From Nocardia beijingensis NBRC 16342 (GTDB lineage: Bacteria > Actinomycetota > Actinomycetes > Mycobacteriales > Mycobacteriaceae), in the NCBI RefSeq assembly GCF_001612785.1, contig NZ_BDBC01000001.1, positions 79,113-143,112 of the forward strand: 64,000 nucleotides of DNA, given 5' to 3'. Numbering within the stretch: the stretch's first letter is position 1; the number at the start of each line of letters is the position of its first letter. A program made the translations under genes and the position numbers. This document shows, piece after piece, positions 35,386-43,813 of the stretch. A model generated the notes under the pieces. That model worked only from the letters and a program-made list of their open reading frames with translations. It made no database searches and had not been told where the DNA came from.

Positions 35386-36333
35386 GTGGTCCGGGCGCGA
35401 GCGCCGATATCGCGCGTGATCGTGCTGATCACGCTGCTGGCTTTTGCCGCCATCGCCCTGCACGGATACATCCCAGGAATCAGCGAGGCCGAGTCCAGCA
35501 GGCAGGTTCCCTCAGCTTTGTCGGTCGCGCTCATGCCGGTGTTGCTGACCGTGTCGATCGTGATCCTGCTCGCGGGCGTCATCGCGAGCCAGCATCGGTT
35601 GCCGCTGGCCATGCCGGAGCCCGAGCGCGCGGAGGAGCGCAGGCAGTGGCGGCTGGGGCGCACGGGCTTGGCGCTGCTCGGTGCGCTCGCGCTGTTCGGC
35701 GTGCTGGTCGCGGCCGCGTCGGCGATCTACTTCATCGGCGCGGGCACGCCGAGCGAGCCCGCGCGCCCGGCGACGCCGGCCACCACCACCGGCGCCGCGC
35801 CGGAGCAGGGGACCCCGCCGCCCCCCGAAACCGAGCCGAGGTCGGCGGAGTTGACCGGGACGGCGCTGGTGCTGGCCGGGATCGCGGCCGCGGGCCTGGT
35901 GACGGTGGCGATGACCGGCCTGGTCGTGGTCGCGGTGTCGTCCCGGCACAAGCAGGCCCCGGCCCCGGCGCAGGCGGCCGCACCGGCCCCCACCCCGACG
36001 GACTCACTGGCCCGCGCGGCGGAGATGGGCCTGGCCGCGATGAACGCCCCCGGCCAGGATCCGCGCACCGCCATCATCGCCTGCTACGTCGCGATGGAAC
36101 GCGGCCTCGCCTCCGACCGCGCCGCCGCCCCGCTGGCGTCGGACACCCCGATGGAAGTGCTGGCCCGCGCGTTCGAACGCGGCGCGCTGCACGACGCGTC
36201 CGCCCGCGAGCTGGTCGCCCTGTTCGAGGAGGCCAGGTTCAGCCCGCACGCCATGCTCGAATGGCAGCGCATGCGCGCCGAGCAACTGCTGCGCATCGTG
36301 CTCGCCGATCTGCAAGGGGAGGTGCCGGCGTGA
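35386..36333 (+). CDS. DUF4129-type membrane protein of the MoxR/DUF58 operon
   Basis: About 315 residues: helices near the N-terminus (RVIVLITLLAFAAIALHGYI, then LMPVLLTVSIVILLAGVI), then two more around a Pro/Thr/Glu-rich extracellular loop, then a C-terminal cytoplasmic domain (DPRTAIIACYVAMERGLA ... LVALFEEARFS) typical of DUF4129. GTG 35386 is chosen because translation then begins just before the first helix; ATG 35344 would add 14 residues without a ribosome site. First gene of a five-gene operon ending at 39577. Confidence 0.78.
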   Translation: MVRARAPISRVIVLITLLAFAAIALHGYIPGISEAESSRQVPSALSVALMPVLLTVSIVILLAGVIASQHRLPLAMPEPERAEERRQWRLGRTGLALLGALALFGVLVAAASAIYFIGAGTPSEPARPATPATTTGAAPEQGTPPPPETEPRSAELTGTALVLAGIAAAGLVTVAMTGLVVVAVSSRHKQAPAPAQAAAPAPTPTDSLARAAEMGLAAMNAPGQDPRTAIIACYVAMERGLASDRAAAPLASDTPMEVLARAFERGALHDASARELVALFEEARFSPHAMLEWQRMRAEQLLRIVLADLQGEVPA

Positions 36334-36358
36334 CCGCCCGGGTGAGAAAGGACGTCGC

Positions 36359-36856
36359 GTGAATCGGATGGGGGTGGTGATCACCTGCGTGATCGTCATC
36401 GCGGTGATCGAGCTGGTCGCCGTCGAACGCGCCCGCGGGCTGCTGCTGATCGTCGCCGGAATCCCGGTCGCGGTGGCGCTCGCCTGGCTGATCTGGTCGC
36501 TGCTCGAGCGCGCCGAGGCCGGGGACGCCGACGCGATGGAGGACATGGAGAACGGCCCGGCGGAGATGTTGTGGCGCTGGCACGCCAGGGCGCAGATGCT
36601 CGCCGACCGCGCGGACGGCAGCCGTGCCGACTGGGACCGGCACCTGCGCCCGCTGCTGGCCAAGGAGTTCGAGCTGTCCAGCGGCCAGCGGGTGGCGAAG
36701 AACCGCAGAGCGGTCGAGGCGGCGGGTGTCCACCAGTTCGGGCCGGAACTGTGGCGCTGGGTGGACCCGGCCAATTCGGCCCTTCGTGATCAGACCGGCA
36801 GGGCACCGGGACGTGCGGCGCTGGACGAGATCCTGAGCCGCCTGCAGAGAATGTGA
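36359..36856 (+). CDS. Hypothetical membrane protein in the MoxR/DUF58 operon
   Basis: This 165-residue protein has two N-terminal membrane helices (about residues 5-22 and 26-48) and a soluble C-terminal part with Trp-rich segments (MLWRWHARAQMLADR, GPELWRWVDPAN). GTG 36359 follows a GAAAGGA site. It recurs between the DUF4129 and MoxR genes in related actinomycetes as I recall, but no activity is known. Confidence 0.72.
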   Translation: MNRMGVVITCVIVIAVIELVAVERARGLLLIVAGIPVAVALAWLIWSLLERAEAGDADAMEDMENGPAEMLWRWHARAQMLADRADGSRADWDRHLRPLLAKEFELSSGQRVAKNRRAVEAAGVHQFGPELWRWVDPANSALRDQTGRAPGRAALDEILSRLQRM

Positions 36857-37848
36857 AATGGGTTGAGGCAAGTGCGGGTACACACATGACCATGCCGATG
36901 GACGTGACCATCCAGCGCAGCGAGGCCGTGCTCCGGGAATTGTCCCGGGTCGTGGTCGGCAAGCAGGACGAGTTGCAGTTGATCATGATCGCGGTGCTGT
37001 CCGGTGGGCACGTTCTGATCGAGGACTTACCCGGCCTCGGCAAGACGCTCATCGCGAGATCATTCGCGTCCGCGCTCGGGTTGCAGTTCACCCGCGTGCA
37101 GTTCACCCCGGACCTGCTGCCCGCGGATTTGCTCGGTTCGACGATCTACGACATGTCCTCGGGCCGGTTCACCTTCCGTCGCGGGCCGGTGTTCACCAAC
37201 GTGCTGCTGGCCGACGAGGTCAACCGCACCCCGCCGAAGACCCAGGCCGCGCTGCTGGAGGCGATGGCGGAAGGGCAGGTCAGCATCGACGGCGAGACGT
37301 TCGTGCTGCCGCAACCGTTCATCGTGCTGGCCACCGACAACCCGATCGAGTACGAGGGCACCTATCCGCTGCCGGAAGCCCAGCTCGACCGCTTCGCCAT
37401 CCAGCTGCGGCTGGGCTACCTGTCCGAGCACGACGAGACGCAGATGATCCGCCGCAGGCTGGAGCGCGGGTCGCAGCAGCCGCAGGTCAACCAGGTCGTC
37501 GACGCCAACGGCCTGCTGGAGATGCGGCAATCCGTCGAATACGTGACCGTGCACCCGGACGTGGTGAGCTATGTCGTCGCGCTGGCGTCGGCGACCAGAG
37601 GGCATCCCCAGGTGGAGGTCGGCGCCAGCCCCCGCGCGGAACTGGACCTGGTGCAGATGTCGCGGGCGCGGGCGCTGCTGCTCGGCCGCGACTACGTGAT
37701 CCCCGAAGACGTCAAGGCGCTGGCGGTGCCCGCCATGGCGCACCGGATCACGCTGCGGCCGGAGATGTGGGTGCGCCGCATCCGCGGCGAGGACGTGATC
37801 ACTGAACTGCTGCGCCGTCTGCCGGTCCCGCGCGCCACCGTGACATGA
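36853..37848 (+). CDS. MoxR-family AAA+ ATPase
   Basis: MoxR ATPases are chaperone-like and act with DUF58/VWA proteins. The product (331 residues from GTG 36853, or 320 from ATG 36886) has Walker A GLGKT in EDLPGLGKTLIARSF, Walker B LLADEVNRTPPKTQ, and sensor ATDNPIEYEGTYPLPEAQLDRF. The GTG overlaps the stop of the previous gene, and the stop overlaps the DUF58 start. Confidence 0.9.
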   Translation: MKWVEASAGTHMTMPMDVTIQRSEAVLRELSRVVVGKQDELQLIMIAVLSGGHVLIEDLPGLGKTLIARSFASALGLQFTRVQFTPDLLPADLLGSTIYDMSSGRFTFRRGPVFTNVLLADEVNRTPPKTQAALLEAMAEGQVSIDGETFVLPQPFIVLATDNPIEYEGTYPLPEAQLDRFAIQLRLGYLSEHDETQMIRRRLERGSQQPQVNQVVDANGLLEMRQSVEYVTVHPDVVSYVVALASATRGHPQVEVGASPRAELDLVQMSRARALLLGRDYVIPEDVKALAVPAMAHRITLRPEMWVRRIRGEDVITELLRRLPVPRATVT

Positions 37849-39119
37849 GGCACCGCGACGCCAGCTCCGCCGTCGACGCCGAATTGCGGTGGCGACCGGC
37901 GCCGCTGGTCTTCATGCTCGCCGGGTGCGCCGCCGCGGCGTTGGTGCTCGCGGTGGTGCTCGGCCGGTGGCAACTGCTCGTGTTCGCCGCGCCGCTGCTC
38001 GGCGTGCTCGCTACCGCGCCGTGGCAGCAGTCGTCGACCAGGATCCAGGTCGACGGCGGCGGCACGCTGCGCTGTTTCGAGACCGAGGAAGTGACGCTCA
38101 CCGTCGCCGCGTTCGTGGAGAAGGGGCACGCGCTGCTGCGGCTGAAGCCGGAGCAGTCGACCGGGCTGGAGCTGCGGGTCGAGGAGGCCAGCGATTCCGG
38201 CATCGCGCCGGCCGGGTTGCGGCTCGCGCTCTCGGTGGGCAGGTGGGGGCGCTACCCGATCTCGGTGCGGGTCTCCGCGCTGAGTCCCGCCGGGCTGGCC
38301 GTCGCCACCGCGGTGCTGCCCGCGGGGCAGCTGTTCGTGTATCCGATCACCGATCCGCAGCGGATGCGCCTGCCGCGAACCGAGCTGCCCGAGCGGCTCG
38401 GCACCCACCTCACCCGCAGGCACGGGCCGGGCGTGGAGTACGCGGACATCCGCGCCTACGCCCCCGGCGACCAGTTGCGCATCGTGAACTGGCCGGTGAG
38501 CGCGCGGCGCGGGCGGCTGTATGTCACCGAACGGCTGACCAACCGGTCCGCGGATGTCGTGGTGCTGGTGGACACCTCGCAGCAGGCGCCGGGACCGGCC
38601 ACCGACTCGCTGGAGCTGTCGGTGCGCGGCGCGGCGCAGGTGGTGCAGTCGACCTTGCAGGCCGGCGACCGGACCGCGGTGGTGTGCCTGGGCCAGGCGC
38701 CGCGCTGGCTGCGGCCGGACATCGGCCGCCGCCAGTTCTACCGCATCGTCGACACCGTGCTCGACGTCGGCGACGAGCACATCCCGACCACCGGCACCCT
38801 CGCGCCGCACGCGGCCGTACCGCTCGGCGCGATCGTGGTGGCCTTCTCCACGCTGCTGGACACCCAGTTCGCCCTCGCGCTGATCGATCTGCGTAAGCGC
38901 GGGCACGTGGTGGTCGTGGTGGACGTGCTGCGCGGCACGCCGTTCCAGGAGGACCTCGATCCGATTCTGGCCAAGATGTGGCAGCTCGAGCGCGCGGCGA
39001 TGTACCGGGACATGGGGACCGTCGGCGTCGACATCGTGGCGTGGCCGGACGATACGCGCCTCGACCAGATCATGCGCGTGCTGCCCGAGCACCGCAGGAC
39101 CGTACGGGTGCGCCGATGA
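37845..39119 (+). CDS. DUF58 protein (VWA-like), MoxR partner
   Basis: The 424-residue protein has two membrane helices at about residues 20-58, a beta-rich middle, and the DUF58 signature RRHGPGVEYADIRAYAPGDQLRIVNW followed by a VWA-like region (VVVLVDTSQQA). DUF58 proteins pair with MoxR ATPases in cell-envelope or protein-assembly roles that are poorly defined. Overlaps both neighbours by 4 bp. Confidence 0.9.
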   Translation: MRHRDASSAVDAELRWRPAPLVFMLAGCAAAALVLAVVLGRWQLLVFAAPLLGVLATAPWQQSSTRIQVDGGGTLRCFETEEVTLTVAAFVEKGHALLRLKPEQSTGLELRVEEASDSGIAPAGLRLALSVGRWGRYPISVRVSALSPAGLAVATAVLPAGQLFVYPITDPQRMRLPRTELPERLGTHLTRRHGPGVEYADIRAYAPGDQLRIVNWPVSARRGRLYVTERLTNRSADVVVLVDTSQQAPGPATDSLELSVRGAAQVVQSTLQAGDRTAVVCLGQAPRWLRPDIGRRQFYRIVDTVLDVGDEHIPTTGTLAPHAAVPLGAIVVAFSTLLDTQFALALIDLRKRGHVVVVVDVLRGTPFQEDLDPILAKMWQLERAAMYRDMGTVGVDIVAWPDDTRLDQIMRVLPEHRRTVRVRR

Positions 39120-39577
39120 CCAGATTCCTCGCGGTTCTCTCCGGCGTGCTGCTGGTGGCGTCGGTGGCGCTGCTGGAGCCGTGGATCGGCATCCCCGCCA
39201 TGGTCTTCGTGGCGCTCGGCTGGTGGTTCCGGCCGCTGGCGGTCTGCGCGGTGCTGCTCGCGCTGGCCGTGCTCGCGCTCGCCGACGCGGGTGTGCTCGC
39301 CTCCGCGGCGACGGGTCTGGTGGCCACGACCTATCTGCTCAACGCCGCCACGGTGACCGCGCCGCACGGCGTGGTGCCGACCACGATCCCGTCGGTGACC
39401 GGTGCGGTCGGCTTCACGGCGGTCGCCGTCGTCGCCGCTCTCGTCCCGCTGCGCTTGGCCTGGGCGCCGCTGGCCGCGCCGGTGCTCGTGCTGCTGCTGT
39501 ACGCCCTGGTGATCCAGGGCGCCGCCGCCCGTCGCGGGCGCGGCGACCGCGAACTTCCGGCGTCGGGCGAAATCTGA
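39116..39577 (+). CDS. Hypothetical membrane protein, end of MoxR/DUF58 operon
   Basis: A 153-residue protein made almost entirely of membrane helices (about five), with a charged C-terminus (RRGRGDRELPASGEI). ATG 39116 overlaps the DUF58 stop (ATGA). No motif recognised. Confidence 0.72.
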   Translation: MTRFLAVLSGVLLVASVALLEPWIGIPAMVFVALGWWFRPLAVCAVLLALAVLALADAGVLASAATGLVATTYLLNAATVTAPHGVVPTTIPSVTGAVGFTAVAVVAALVPLRLAWAPLAAPVLVLLLYALVIQGAAARRGRGDRELPASGEI

Positions 39578-39757
39578 CGCTGAAGCGACGGCCCTCGGCG
39601 ACGAGACCTGGCCGAAGCCGTGTCGGTATGAACCGCGAAGGCCACACGGTCGTGCGCGTACCGTTCGGTAATGCGAGGGTGGCCCCGACGGCCGAGGTCG
39701 CCCCCCGCTGAGGCTCCGCAGGCGTGATCGAGGAGATGGACAACCGCGGGAGGTCTT

Positions 39758-39871
39758 ATGACGTTCGCCGAGTTCGATCGAATGACCACCACGTCCACGA
39801 CCTTCCGCGGGTCGCGTCGGTCGCCTGATCGCGCAGCGCCGCGGGCTCGGCTCGGGAGCGGCTCGTGGTGA
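39758..39871 (+). CDS. Possible 37-residue leader peptide before the PucR-type regulator
   Basis: An ATG with a strong GGGAGG site (4 bp spacing) opens a 37-codon frame rich in Thr, Ser and Arg (MTFAEFDRMTTTSTTFRGSR...). Its TGA at 39869-39871 lies just inside the regulator gene, whose GTG is at 39865, so the two are positioned for translational coupling. Nothing similar is known to me, and it could be chance. Confidence 0.35.
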   Translation: MTFAEFDRMTTTSTTFRGSRRSPDRAAPRARLGSGSW

Positions 39872-41388
39872 CATTGGACCGGTTGGCGAATGTGCTGAGT
39901 GGCTACGGAATCCGCTTGCGGTTGGGTTCGGTGCCCCGGTCCACCCGACTGCGCAGCGTGGTGATCCACGGGGCCGATCAGGACCCCATGGAAGTGGGCG
40001 ACGTACTGCTGGGAATCGGGGCGCGCTCGGTGCCGGAGGTGGTGGAATGGGCGGTCTCGGCGGGTGCTGTCGTCGCGCTCTTTCGCGGGGGTGTGGAGAC
40101 CGAGCGCGAGCCGGATATCGATGGCGTGGCGGTGCTCGTGGTCGATCCCGCGGTGGCATGGAGCGAGCTGGCCGCGGTGGTCTACGGGTTGGTGCTGGAA
40201 GGACGCGAGACCGAGGCCGGTCGCGGTCCGACCGATCTGTTCGCCTTGGCCGACAGCGTGGCCGACGCTGTGGGGGGTGCGGTGACGATCGAGGACCGGC
40301 GGTCTCGGGTGCTGGCTTATTCGAAGCCGAAGCAGCACCTCGATCCCGCCCGCGTCGAGACGATCCTCGGTAGGGAGATGCCGCCGTGGTTGCGGGCGCT
40401 GTTCGACGCGCGCGGTGTCTTCGCGCATTTGGCCGCCTCGGACGAGCCGTTGTTCGTCGCCCCGGACGCCGAACGCGGTGTGACAGGGCGGATGGTGGTG
40501 GCCGTGCGTGTGGGCAGGCAACTGCTTGGGTCGATATGGGTGTCGTGCCCGGCGCCGTTGCGCGGGGCCCGGCGCACGGCCTTGGTCGATGGGGCGCGCA
40601 CGGTGGCCTTGCATCTGTTGCGGTCGCGGGCCAGCGCGGACCTCGAGCGTCAGGTGGAAGCCGATCTGGTCATCCGTCTGCTGGAGGGCGCGGCGGACGC
40701 GGCGACAGTGGCCAGCAGACTCGGGCTGGCGCCGGAGGATCTGCGGGTGATCGCGCTGCGGGATCGAAGCGCGCACGAGCGGCACGCCGCGCTGCTGTTG
40801 ATCTTCGAGCGAGCGACGACCGGATTCGGCTGGTCCCGTTCGACTCGCAGCGCCTTGGTCGGCGACACCGTCTACACCGTGCTCCCCGCTGATTCCGCTG
40901 CGGCGGCACGCCGATGGGTCGGTGAGTTACAGGCCGCACTGCCCGTGGGGATGACATTGGCGGCCGGCGTCAGCGGTCTCGCACGGGCCACGGAATTGGC
41001 ATCGGCGCGCCGAGAAGCCGACGAGTGCATGGCGCTGCACGAGGCCCGGCCCGCGGCGGCCGCGCCTCCCGCCTACGACGAGTCGTGGGATGAGATCCTG
41101 CTACAGCGATTGCGCACCGCGGGACTTTCCGGACGCACCCCGGCGCGGGGACCGGTGTCGGAATTACGGCGCTACGACCGCGTGCACTCCACCCAGTACG
41201 TGGCTACGCTGCGCGCCTGGTTGCAGGCGCAGGGCGACTCCGCCCAGGCGAGCGCGCAGCTCGGCGTGCACGAGAACACCGTCCGCAACCGGTTGCGCAA
41301 GATGGCGGAGGTGACCGACCTCGGCTTAAAGGATCCCCGCAAACGTCTCGCCATGATGATCGAACTCGCCGTCGCCGACACCGACTGA
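39865..41388 (+). CDS. PucR/CdaR-family transcriptional regulator
   Basis: The 507-residue protein has the layout of the family: an N-terminal PucR-like domain (residues 1-120), a middle GAF/GGDEF-like region, and a C-terminal HTH_30 (about 455-500, YVATLRAWLQAQGDSAQASAQLGVHENTVRNRLRKM written here in two parts of the same motif). Such regulators sense small metabolites, often nitrogen compounds. GTG 39865 has GGGAG 6 bp upstream. No obvious target gene is adjacent. Confidence 0.88.
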   Translation: MVTLDRLANVLSGYGIRLRLGSVPRSTRLRSVVIHGADQDPMEVGDVLLGIGARSVPEVVEWAVSAGAVVALFRGGVETEREPDIDGVAVLVVDPAVAWSELAAVVYGLVLEGRETEAGRGPTDLFALADSVADAVGGAVTIEDRRSRVLAYSKPKQHLDPARVETILGREMPPWLRALFDARGVFAHLAASDEPLFVAPDAERGVTGRMVVAVRVGRQLLGSIWVSCPAPLRGARRTALVDGARTVALHLLRSRASADLERQVEADLVIRLLEGAADAATVASRLGLAPEDLRVIALRDRSAHERHAALLLIFERATTGFGWSRSTRSALVGDTVYTVLPADSAAAARRWVGELQAALPVGMTLAAGVSGLARATELASARREADECMALHEARPAAAAPPAYDESWDEILLQRLRTAGLSGRTPARGPVSELRRYDRVHSTQYVATLRAWLQAQGDSAQASAQLGVHENTVRNRLRKMAEVTDLGLKDPRKRLAMMIELAVADTD

Positions 41389-41501
41389 CCCGGCCCGCTG
41401 TGCCTGCGCCACAATTCTCCGCCCTCCGATTGTCCGATCAGCGCAACCGATCGCCTCGCCGCCACGCCACCATGGGGTTGAGCCAGGAAGGAGGTATCGG
41501 A

Positions 41502-42080
41502 GTGAGGAACATGCAGGTACGTGAGGTGATGCGGAGACCGGTCACCACCGTCCGGCGCGAGGACACGGCGCGCGAGGCGGCGCTGATGCTCGCCGAACTG
41601 CGGTACGCGGCGCTGCCCGTGCTCGACGGAGACGACCGCCTCATCGGAATGCTCACCAGCGGCGACCTCTTGCGGTCCGGAGAACTCGACGACGCGGTCG
41701 GCGCGGTGATGACCACGCCGGCGGTGTCCCTGCCCCAGAACGCGGCACTGGCCGAGGTGATGAGCAGGCTGGTGACCCACGGACTGCGCAGTCTGCCGGT
41801 CGTCGACGCCGAGGACCGCGTGGTCGGCATGTTCAGCCGCGGCGACGCGCTGCGGCTCATGCTCACCCCGGACGACGCGCTCGCGGCCGATGCGCAGCGC
41901 CTGCTCGATCAATACCGCGGCGCGCGGCGCTGGCAGGTCACCGTCGAGGACGGTGACGCCACCATCTCCGGCCGGTTCGCCGACGAATCCGAACGCCGCA
42001 TCGCCATCGCGTTGACCCGCATCGTGCCAGGCATCCGCACCGCGAGCATCGCGCTCACACCCGCCACAACCGAGCTTTGA
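41502..42080 (+). CDS. CBS-domain pair protein with BON-like C-terminus
   Basis: Two CBS motifs (residues about 1-60 and 65-125: EVMRRPVTTVRREDTAREAA and VMTTPAVSLPQNAALAEV) likely bind an adenine nucleotide. A C-terminal BON-like part follows (WQVTVEDGDATISGRFADESERRIA). 192 residues. GTG 41502 has AAGGAGG at 7 bp. Such proteins are often in hypoxia or dormancy regulons; this is inference. Confidence 0.85.
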   Translation: MRNMQVREVMRRPVTTVRREDTAREAALMLAELRYAALPVLDGDDRLIGMLTSGDLLRSGELDDAVGAVMTTPAVSLPQNAALAEVMSRLVTHGLRSLPVVDAEDRVVGMFSRGDALRLMLTPDDALAADAQRLLDQYRGARRWQVTVEDGDATISGRFADESERRIAIALTRIVPGIRTASIALTPATTEL

Positions 42081-42105
42081 CCACCCACCAGCCCCGGAGT
42101 CGACG

Positions 42106-42561
42106 ATGACCCACGCACACCCCGTTTCCCGACCGAGCCTCAGCGAACACCTACCCGCGCTGCGCGCCGCGCTGGAGCAGCAGCGCAGCTTCCGCCTGCG
42201 ACAGCTGGCCGAACTCGAAGCCGAGATCGACCGCGCCCCCGAACCCGCCGACGCGGCCGAGGCGGCCAGACGCGAGGTCGACGGCAAACTGGCCGCGGCG
42301 GCGCGGCAAGCGCTGGCGGACATCGAGGCAGCTCTGCTGCTCATCGCCACCGGCCGTTACGGCCGATGCCGCCGCTGTCACGCGGAGATCCCGATTCGCC
42401 TGCTGCGCACCATTCCCACCACACAGTGGTGCTTGCGGTGCCATCGGCGTTTCCCGTCCGCCGACGGATCCCGTGTCATAAGCGGACAGCGGCCAGGGGG
42501 ACCCTCCCGAGCGCCGCGCCGCGACCTTCCGGCGAAACGGAAGACGCTCGCATACCGGTGA
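42106..42561 (+). CDS. DksA/TraR-type C4 zinc-finger protein
   Basis: The 151-residue protein has a coiled-coil-like helix (about residues 12-90, rich in Glu, Arg and Ala) and a C4 zinc finger CRRC-X17-CLRC at about residues 88-112. DksA-like proteins enter the RNA polymerase secondary channel, but the acidic tip residues are not clearly present. It follows the CBS gene by 25 bp and is probably cotranscribed. Confidence 0.8.
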   Translation: MTHAHPVSRPSLSEHLPALRAALEQQRSFRLRQLAELEAEIDRAPEPADAAEAARREVDGKLAAAARQALADIEAALLLIATGRYGRCRRCHAEIPIRLLRTIPTTQWCLRCHRRFPSADGSRVISGQRPGGPSRAPRRDLPAKRKTLAYR

Positions 42562-42766
42562 CCGCTCGGTCCCCGCCGACTCCGTGCGTGCGGAGGTGGC
42601 TCGACGGCGCAGGGAGACCACGGCGTTCGACCGCGAGCCACCGAAGCCGTGCCCGTAGACCACGATGACACGCTGACCATGCTGCACTGGCAACTCGCAG
42701 GCGCCGCGTCCGATGCGCAGGAGCGTCCCGCCCAGGGCCGCTTCGGTGCAACTGGTCAGGGATTCC

Positions 42767-43633
42767 TCAGGCGGCCCGGAACCGCAGCTCGACGTCCCCG
42801 AGGACGGGCGCGTCGTCGCGTTCGACCACGGTCGCGGCGATGGTGAGCCGATCGTCCTCGCGCCAGATCCGGGTGCGGATCGTCTCGCCCGGGTACAGCA
42901 CACCGGCGAACCGGGCGCGGAAACCGGTGACGCGACTGGCGTCGGAGTCGAGCACGATGTCGGTCGCGGTCTTGCACACGATGCCGTAGGTGCACAGACC
43001 GTGCAGGATCGGCGCGGGGAACCCGGCGGCGCGGGCGAATTCGGGGTCGGAGTGCAGGGGATTCCGGTCGCCGGACATCCGGTACAGCAGCGCCTGCTGC
43101 GGCAGCGTAGGCGTGGTGACGTCGAAATCCGGAGCGCGCTGCGGCAATTCGGTCTTGGTGCTCGGCCCGCGCTCGCCGCCGAAGCCGCCCTCGCCCTTGG
43201 CGAAGATCGAGGAGCGCTCGGTCCACAGCGGCGCGCCGTCGGAGCCGGTGACGGTGTGCTCCTGCACGATGACCGCAGCCGAGCCCTTGTCCCAAACCTC
43301 GGCGATCCGGCTGGCCTTGGTCGCCTTGCCCGCCGCCGGGATCGGCCGGTGCACCTCGACCTCCTGGTGACCGTGCACCACCTTCGCCAGGTCGATCTCG
43401 ACGCCGGGGAAGCTCACCTTGGGCGGCTCGGTCTCGTGCACGGTCGCCGCCACGGTGGCGAAGGTCGGCAGCACCTGTGGTTCCCGATCGTCGAGATAGC
43501 GCAGTTCGGCCGGGTCGGTCCAGCGCGTGCCCGCGCCGAGGCCCAGCTGATACAGCTGCACGTCCGACGCGGTCCAGGCGAACTCCCGGCTCGGCAGTTG
43601 CGCGCCGAGCGCGATCTTCGGGTCGATGGGCAT
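42767..43633 (-). CDS. chsH3: Double hot-dog steroid enoyl-CoA hydratase ChsH3
   Basis: The 288-residue protein has two fused MaoC-like domains. The C-terminal half holds the catalytic hydratase motif YRMSGDRNPLHSDPEFARAAGFPAPILHGL (Asp and His). It corresponds to Rv3538 (286 residues, ChsH3), which lies next to kstD in M. tuberculosis too, and hydrates the steroid side-chain enoyl-CoA. It follows kstD by 180 bp on the same strand. Confidence 0.88.
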   Translation of the reverse strand: MPIDPKIALGAQLPSREFAWTASDVQLYQLGLGAGTRWTDPAELRYLDDREPQVLPTFATVAATVHETEPPKVSFPGVEIDLAKVVHGHQEVEVHRPIPAAGKATKASRIAEVWDKGSAAVIVQEHTVTGSDGAPLWTERSSIFAKGEGGFGGERGPSTKTELPQRAPDFDVTTPTLPQQALLYRMSGDRNPLHSDPEFARAAGFPAPILHGLCTYGIVCKTATDIVLDSDASRVTGFRARFAGVLYPGETIRTRIWREDDRLTIAATVVERDDAPVLGDVELRFRAA

Positions 43634-43813
43634 CAGTTCTCCTTGTGCATGAATGTGGATCGATCCGGATCTACCGCGCCGCGTCCGAGGCCGCGCCGGG
43701 AATCGATGCGCCTTCGGCTCGATCCTGCTCGGCGCGACCGAGGCCGGCCAGTGCGCCGCCCGGTCGGTGGGATGGGCGAGTGGCTGGCGCTCCGCGGCGG
43801 GCTTCCTTCCACC

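Noticed and set aside
42151..42903. Minus-strand frame with a stretch resembling a universal stress protein end
   Set aside because: Overlaps the DksA/TraR-type gene and lacks any complete domain; resemblance is too weak to call a remnant.
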